From contig NZ_BQHI01000004.1 of assembly GCF_021603585.1 (NCBI RefSeq), positions 248,001-312,000 on the forward strand: DNA of 64,000 bases, read 5' to 3'. How positions within the stretch are numbered: position 1 is the first letter of the stretch; each line of letters starts with the position of its first letter. This document shows, piece after piece, positions 60,626 to 64,000 of the stretch. The notes beneath the pieces are model-generated. The model saw only the letters and a program-made list of their open reading frames with translations, searched no databases and was not told the origin of the DNA. A program made the position numbers and the translations under genes. The DNA comes from Pseudomonas sputi. GTDB taxonomy: Bacteria; Pseudomonadota; Gammaproteobacteria; Pseudomonadales; Pseudomonadaceae.

Positions 60626-61504
60626 TCAGGCGACGTTGAGCGGGATTTTCAGATAGCGGGTCCCGTTCGATTCAGGCTCGGGCAAATGCCCGGCTCGCAT
60701 GTTGACCTGGACCGAGGGCAGGATCAGTGTCGGCATGTCCATCGAGGCATCCCGCTTGGTACGCATCGCCACGAACTCCTCCTCACTGATGCCATTGCGC
60801 ACATGCACGTTGTGCTCGCGCTGTTCGGCAACGGTGCTGACGAACTGCACTTCACGGCCCCCCGGTTGGTAGTCGTGGCACATATAAAGCAATGTCTCTG
60901 CCGGCAGACTCAACACTTTGTTGATTGACTGGAACAGCGTGCGTGCGTCTCCGCCGGGGAAGTCACAGCGGGCAGTGCCGTAGTCGGGCATGAACAAGGT
61001 GTCGCCGACGAAGGCTGCCGTTTCGCCGCCGTTGCGGATCACATAAGTCATACAGGCTGGCGTATGGCCGGGTGTGTGCAGTGCGGTGCAGTGCAGCGTG
61101 CCGATGCTGAACGACTCGTCGCTGACGAACAGGTGATCGAACTGACTGCCGTCGCGGGGCATATCGCTACCGGTATTGAACAGCGTGCCGAAGACCTTCT
61201 GCACCGTCGAAATCTGACTGCCGATGCCTATTTTTCCGCCGACTTTCTCTTTCAGGTAGGGCGCGGCGGTCAGGTGGTCGGCGTGGACGTGGGTCTCCAG
61301 AATCCACTCGACCTGCGCATTCAGCTCGTTCACCCGGGCTATCAGGCGGTCGGCGGACGTGGTGGCGGTGTGGCCTGATTTGGGGTCGTAATTCAAAACG
61401 CTGTCGATGATCGCGCAGTGGCTGCTGGCTTCATCCAGTATGAGATAGCTGACAGTGTTGGTGGCAGAGTCGAAGAAGCCTTCGACGTGAAGTTTGACGC
61501 GCAT
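60626..61504 (-). CDS. pdo: persulfide dioxygenase (metallo-beta-lactamase fold, ETHE1/BLH type)
   Basis: A 292-residue MBL-fold enzyme. ETHVHADHLTAAPYL near residue 90 has the HxHxDH motif, HTPGHTPACMTYV near 144 and FVGDTLFMPDYGTARCDFPGGD near 165 complete the iron site, and HDYQPGGRE near 213 the last histidine. Persulfide dioxygenases oxidise glutathione persulfide to sulfite. It is the first gene of the operon that also holds SQR and TauE, and its promoter carries a clear sigma-54 site. Confidence 0.9.
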   Translation of the reverse strand: MRVKLHVEGFFDSATNTVSYLILDEASSHCAIIDSVLNYDPKSGHTATTSADRLIARVNELNAQVEWILETHVHADHLTAAPYLKEKVGGKIGIGSQISTVQKVFGTLFNTGSDMPRDGSQFDHLFVSDESFSIGTLHCTALHTPGHTPACMTYVIRNGGETAAFVGDTLFMPDYGTARCDFPGGDARTLFQSINKVLSLPAETLLYMCHDYQPGGREVQFVSTVAEQREHNVHVRNGISEEEFVAMRTKRDASMDMPTLILPSVQVNMRAGHLPEPESNGTRYLKIPLNVA

Positions 61505-61560
61505 GAACGGTCTCCTTGAGGGGGCTTTTTTACCGAGCCACTTAGACTAAGGACTGACAG

Positions 61561-61576
61561 TGCAATAAGTTTGCCA
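61561..61576 (-). promoter_or_regulatory. sigma-54 (-24/-12) promoter of the pdo-sqr-tauE operon
   Basis: On the minus strand TGGCAA-N5-TTGCA matches the sigma-54 consensus with correct spacing, about 60 bases before the dioxygenase start. The adjacent divergent gene encodes a sigma-54 activator. Confidence 0.85.
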
Positions 61577-61673
61577 GGCGATGGCACTCACCAAATTGTC
61601 TAATATCTAATTGATTTTATTTGTTTTTTTGTTGTTGTATGGGCGTGTTAGGGCCTCTATCGGGTGGGTTTTT

Positions 61674-61714
61674 CTGCCATTGGCAGTGCCTGTTGACAGA
61701 GGTGGCAGTGCCAC
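61674..61714. promoter_or_regulatory. two palindromes, candidate FisR upstream activating sites
   Basis: CTGCCATTGGCAG (61674-61686) and GTGGCAGTGCCAC (61702-61714) are both perfect 13-base palindromes sharing TGGCAGTG, about 28 bases apart. They lie about 100-140 bases upstream of the sigma-54 promoter and just before fisR, as expected for enhancer sites. Confidence 0.75.
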
Positions 61715-61744
61715 AACAGGATAGAAGAATGGATTCCAGGAGCC

Positions 61745-63073
61745 ATGATGAAGACTTTTCAGCCGACCCCCACCAACGCCGTCCCCCCTCCGGATCAAGT
61801 GCAGTCGCTTGTTGCGTTTTTGGAACACGAACCCAACCCCATGATCGTGCTTGATCCGGACTACAACATCCTGGCGGCCAACACGGCCTATCAGCGTCAG
61901 TTCGGCAGCGCTGACAAGCCCTTCATCGGGCATAAGTGCTATCAGATCTCCCACCATTACGACGTCCCTTGTGATCAGGCGGGTGAGAATTGCCCGATGA
62001 AAAAAGCCCAGGAAATGCGTGGGCCGGATCGTGTCTTGCACATCCACCACACGCCTCGGGGGCCGGAGCATGTCGACGTGGAATTGCGCCCGATCCTCGA
62101 CGAGCACGGGGTGATTACCGCCTATGTGGAGCGCCTGACACTGGTACGCAGCGCCTCGGCGCGCCCAAGCGACGAAGGCTTGGTCGGCTGTTCAGCGGCT
62201 TTCAACCTCGCCCTATCGGAGTTGCAACGGGTGGCGCCCTCCATGCTGCCGGTGCTGCTGCTGGGGGAATCGGGCACCGGTAAAGAGCTGTTCGCGCGCG
62301 CCGTCCATGAAACCAGCGAGCGGGCCGCCGGGCCGTTTGTCGTGGTGGATTGCTCGGGCTTGACCGAAACGCTGTTCGAGAGCGAGTTGTTCGGCCATGA
62401 AAAAGGCGCCTTTACCGGCGCCATCACGCGCAAGCCCGGCTTGGTCGAAACCGCTCAGGGCGGCACATTATTCCTGGATGAAATTGGCGATGTGCCGTTG
62501 GCCATGCAGGTGAAACTGTTGCGCCTAATCGAATCCTCGACTTATCGCCGGGTCGGCAGTGTCGAGACCTGTCACGCCAATTTCAGATTGATTGCCGCCA
62601 CCCACAAACCGCTGGAAAAGATGATGGAAACAGGCGAGTTCAGGCAGGACCTGTACTATCGCATCAGCGCCTTCCCGATTCACTTGCCACCCTTGCGTAA
62701 CCGGGTCGAAGACATCGGCTTGCTGGCCAATTCCTTTCTACAGCGTGGCGGTGCCGGCAAGCGCCGCCTGACCCTCGACCCTGAAGCCTTGGCAAGGCTC
62801 CAGCAATACCCCTGGCCTGGCAATATCCGTGAGTTACGCAATGCTCTGGAAAGGGCCAGTCTGTTCGCTGACGACGGCGTCATCCGTGCCGTCCATTTAC
62901 CCCAGGCATGCGCGGCGCTGCCGCCTCAGACTGTGGCTTCGACGCCGTTAGACAGCAACACGCTGGCGCAGGTGTTGGCGACATTCAAAGGCACCCGCAG
63001 CGAGTTGGCCAAGCACCTGGGGATCAGCGACAGGACCTTGTACCGACGCCTGAAAGAACAGGGCCTGGCCTAG
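61745..63073 (+). CDS. fisR: FisR-type sigma-54-dependent sulfide-response activator
   Basis: A 442-residue activator. An N-terminal PAS-like domain carries cysteines 65, 76 and 83, spaced 11 and 7 apart, as in the polysulfide-sensing cysteines 53, 64 and 71 of Cupriavidus FisR. The AAA+ domain has [13 protein letters not shown] near residue 174, the GAFTGA loop near 222 and [10 protein letters not shown] near 239. The C-terminus is a Fis-type helix ([17 protein letters not shown]). It activates the divergent sulfide oxidation operon by means of the sigma-54 promoter. Confidence 0.92.
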   Translation: MMKTFQPTPTNAVPPPDQVQSLVAFLEHEPNPMIVLDPDYNILAANTAYQRQFGSADKPFIGHKCYQISHHYDVPCDQAGENCPMKKAQEMRGPDRVLHIHHTPRGPEHVDVELRPILDEHGVITAYVERLTLVRSASARPSDEGLVGCSAAFNLALSELQRVAPSMLPVLLLGESGTGKELFARAVHETSERAAGPFVVVDCSGLTETLFESELFGHEKGAFTGAITRKPGLVETAQGGTLFLDEIGDVPLAMQVKLLRLIESSTYRRVGSVETCHANFRLIAATHKPLEKMMETGEFRQDLYYRISAFPIHLPPLRNRVEDIGLLANSFLQRGGAGKRRLTLDPEALARLQQYPWPGNIRELRNALERASLFADDGVIRAVHLPQACAALPPQTVASTPLDSNTLAQVLATFKGTRSELAKHLGISDRTLYRRLKEQGLA

Positions 63074-63135
63074 GCAGTCTACGACTGCCAATGACTGCCA
63101 ACCTGGCAGATTGGAAGCGTGCTGGCCTGCCAATC
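63071..63135. promoter_or_regulatory. cluster of CTGCCA/TGGCAG repeats upstream of cydP-cioA
   Basis: GGCAGTC-N3-GACTGCC (63073-63089), CTGCCA-N3-TGGCAG (63095-63109) and further TGGC/GCCA half sites repeat the core of the candidate FisR sites at 61674-61714. The first may also work as a terminator of fisR. The group lies about 100 bases before a -24/-12-like element. Confidence 0.5.
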
Positions 63136-63204
63136 CCCGCTGAATTCAACCCGATAACATCGTAACTGTTTGTTTTATAACGATATAAATACAGAATTAG
63201 GCCT

Positions 63205-63220
63205 TGGCATGCCCTGTGCT
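63205..63220 (+). promoter_or_regulatory. possible sigma-54 promoter of cydP-cioA
   Basis: TGGCAT-N5-GTGCT differs from the consensus by one or two bases. It would start transcripts almost at the ATG of the small cydP gene (63232), which is unusual, so another start or promoter may be used. Confidence 0.4.
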
Positions 63221-63231
63221 AATTGCCTGGC

Positions 63232-63408
63232 ATGACCATTTCCGACAAACGACTGCTGCGCCATCTGCTCACCGCGGTGCTGATCAAGCTCGTGCTGCTG
63301 AGCGTGCTGTGGTGGCTGTTCGTCCGGGATTCGCACGTCACTGTCGACCCGAACACTGTCGGCAACCGATTCGGTGTACCCACCTCGACTCAAGGGGCAA
63401 GCAAGTGA
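63232..63408 (+). CDS. cydP: CydP, small cytochrome oxidase subunit
   Basis: A 58-residue membrane protein with one helix (about residues 11-31, [20 protein letters not shown]) and the CydP tail [13 protein letters not shown]. CydP is a small protein found with cyanide-insensitive bd oxidases of Pseudomonas. Its stop TGA overlaps the GTG start of the next gene, so the two are coupled. The start at 63232 is preferred to an upstream ATG at 63223 because the family begins MTISDKRLL. Confidence 0.82.
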   Translation: MTISDKRLLRHLLTAVLIKLVLLSVLWWLFVRDSHVTVDPNTVGNRFGVPTSTQGASK

Positions 63409-64000
63409 TCTCAGAACAACTGGTGGATTTGTCACGGCTGCAGTTCGCAGCTACTGCGCTATACCACTTTCTTTTCGTACCGCTGACGGTGGGCATGGTT
63501 TGGCTGCTGGTCATCATGGAGAGCGTCTATGTGATGACCGGGAATGTCATCTGGAAAGATATGACGCGCTTTTGGGGCAAGTTATTCGGCATCAACTTCG
63601 CCTTGGGGGTGACCACCGGCATCACCTTGGAATTTCAGTTCGGCACCAACTGGGCGTACTACTCCCACTACGTGGGCGACATCTTCGGTGCCCCGCTGGC
63701 CATTGAGGGGTTGATGGCGTTTTTCCTCGAGTCGACCATGATCGGGCTGTTCTTTTTTGGCTGGGACCGCCTGAAGAAAGAGCATCACTTGCTGGTCACG
63801 CTGCTGATGGCCGTCGGTACCAACCTGTCTGCGTTGTGGATCTTGATCGCCAATGGCTGGATGCAGAACCCGGTGGGCTCGGAGTTCAGCTACATCACCA
63901 TGCGCATGGAGATGGTGGATTTCTGGGCGGTGGTGTTCAACCCGGTGGCCCAGGCCAAGTTTGTCCACACGGTATCTGCCGGTTATGTCACCGGCTCAAT
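63405..64000 (+). CDS. cioA: cytochrome bd ubiquinol oxidase subunit I (CioA/CydA), incomplete
   Basis: The first 198 residues of CydA/CioA are inside the window; the gene continues past base 64000. [13 protein letters not shown] near residue 19 contains the heme b595 histidine, [23 protein letters not shown] follows near 64, and [19 protein letters not shown] near 143 and [13 protein letters not shown] at the edge include the second heme histidine. The GTG start overlaps cydP. This oxidase reduces oxygen with quinol and is resistant to cyanide and sulfide in Pseudomonas. The upstream repeats suggest it may answer to sulfide through FisR. Confidence 0.9.
   Translation, partial: MISEQLVDLSRLQFAATALYHFLFVPLTVGMVWLLVIMESVYVMTGNVIWKDMTRFWGKLFGINFALGVTTGITLEFQFGTNWAYYSHYVGDIFGAPLAIEGLMAFFLESTMIGLFFFGWDRLKKEHHLLVTLLMAVGTNLSALWILIANGWMQNPVGSEFSYITMRMEMVDFWAVVFNPVAQAKFVHTVSAGYVTGS

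Noticed and set aside
1-64000. CRISPR arrays, rRNA or tRNA genes, complete insertion sequences
   Set aside because: None was seen: no regular spacer-repeat pattern, no tRNA cloverleaf sequence, no transposase gene.

Overview
The window looks like the chromosome of a Pseudomonas of the P. fluorescens group: GC-rich, with Pseudomonas-style CstA, OprB-like porin, CydP-CioA, hut-like and FisR genes. No rRNA, tRNA, IS element or CRISPR array was found. Its accessory regions share one theme, the chemistry of reduced and organic sulfur.

Layout. (1) 1-2.5 kb: the ParB/ParA/AlpA end of an integrative conjugative element (ICE) that runs off the left edge. (2) 2.6-6.1 kb: an SDR, an alpha/beta hydrolase and a TetR gene, then fused scraps of AraC, FAH-family and epoxide hydrolase genes. 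The same genes recur in the same order at 24.8-28.4 kb with different parts intact, so two diverged direct repeats enclose the segment between them. (3) 6.6-24.7 kb: a catabolic island. A histidine-ammonia-lyase family enzyme, a divergent urocanase, an amidohydrolase, a hydantoinase-like enzyme and an N-carbamoyl-amino-acid hydrolase sit with a HisJQMP-type ABC importer, an M20 hydrolase, an ACT protein, a YheO/DauR-type regulator, an aminotransferase, a second binding protein and an AstE-like deacylase. These activities match, step for step, the route ergothioneine > thiourocanate > thiohydantoin propionate > hydantoin propionate > N-carbamoyl-glutamate > glutamate. (4) 25-37 kb: AraC/PEBP, GntR and FAH genes, a chemoreceptor, a cupin-MFS-porin-SDR operon with an AraC regulator, and a Cache histidine kinase with its response regulator. 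(5) 37.6-39.9 kb: cstA and its small YbdD-type partner.

(6) 40-53 kb: a thiol-stress island. The rightward unit osmC-sdr-tetR-frnE-trx and the leftward genes ahpD, oye, 4-ot, kefF and kefC converge. This is the gene set known from allicin (thiosulfinate) tolerance loci of P. fluorescens PfAR-1 and Pantoea. A MetC-like C-S lyase and an amino-acid permease extend it. Three promoters carry the same 18-bp operator, CTAYC-N8-GGTAG, in the same place between -35 and -10, and a weaker fourth copy precedes the lyase. Three paralogous TetR regulators share one cysteine. Decayed chemoreceptor, RND and UvrA fragments lie in and beside the island. (7) 53.7-57.7 kb: a TsdB-like/TsdA-like cytochrome pair faces a second TsdA fused to a triheme dehydrogenase-type cytochrome, a predicted pentaheme protein.

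(8) 58-63 kb: sulfide oxidation, with a TauE exporter, a DUF442-SQR fusion, a persulfide dioxygenase and the divergent sigma-54 activator FisR. A clear -24/-12 promoter and palindromic candidate FisR sites lie between them. Related repeats and a weaker -24/-12 element precede cydP-cioA, which runs off the right edge, suggesting that this oxidase belongs to the sulfide response. Functions come from motifs read by eye and from gene context; no database search was run.
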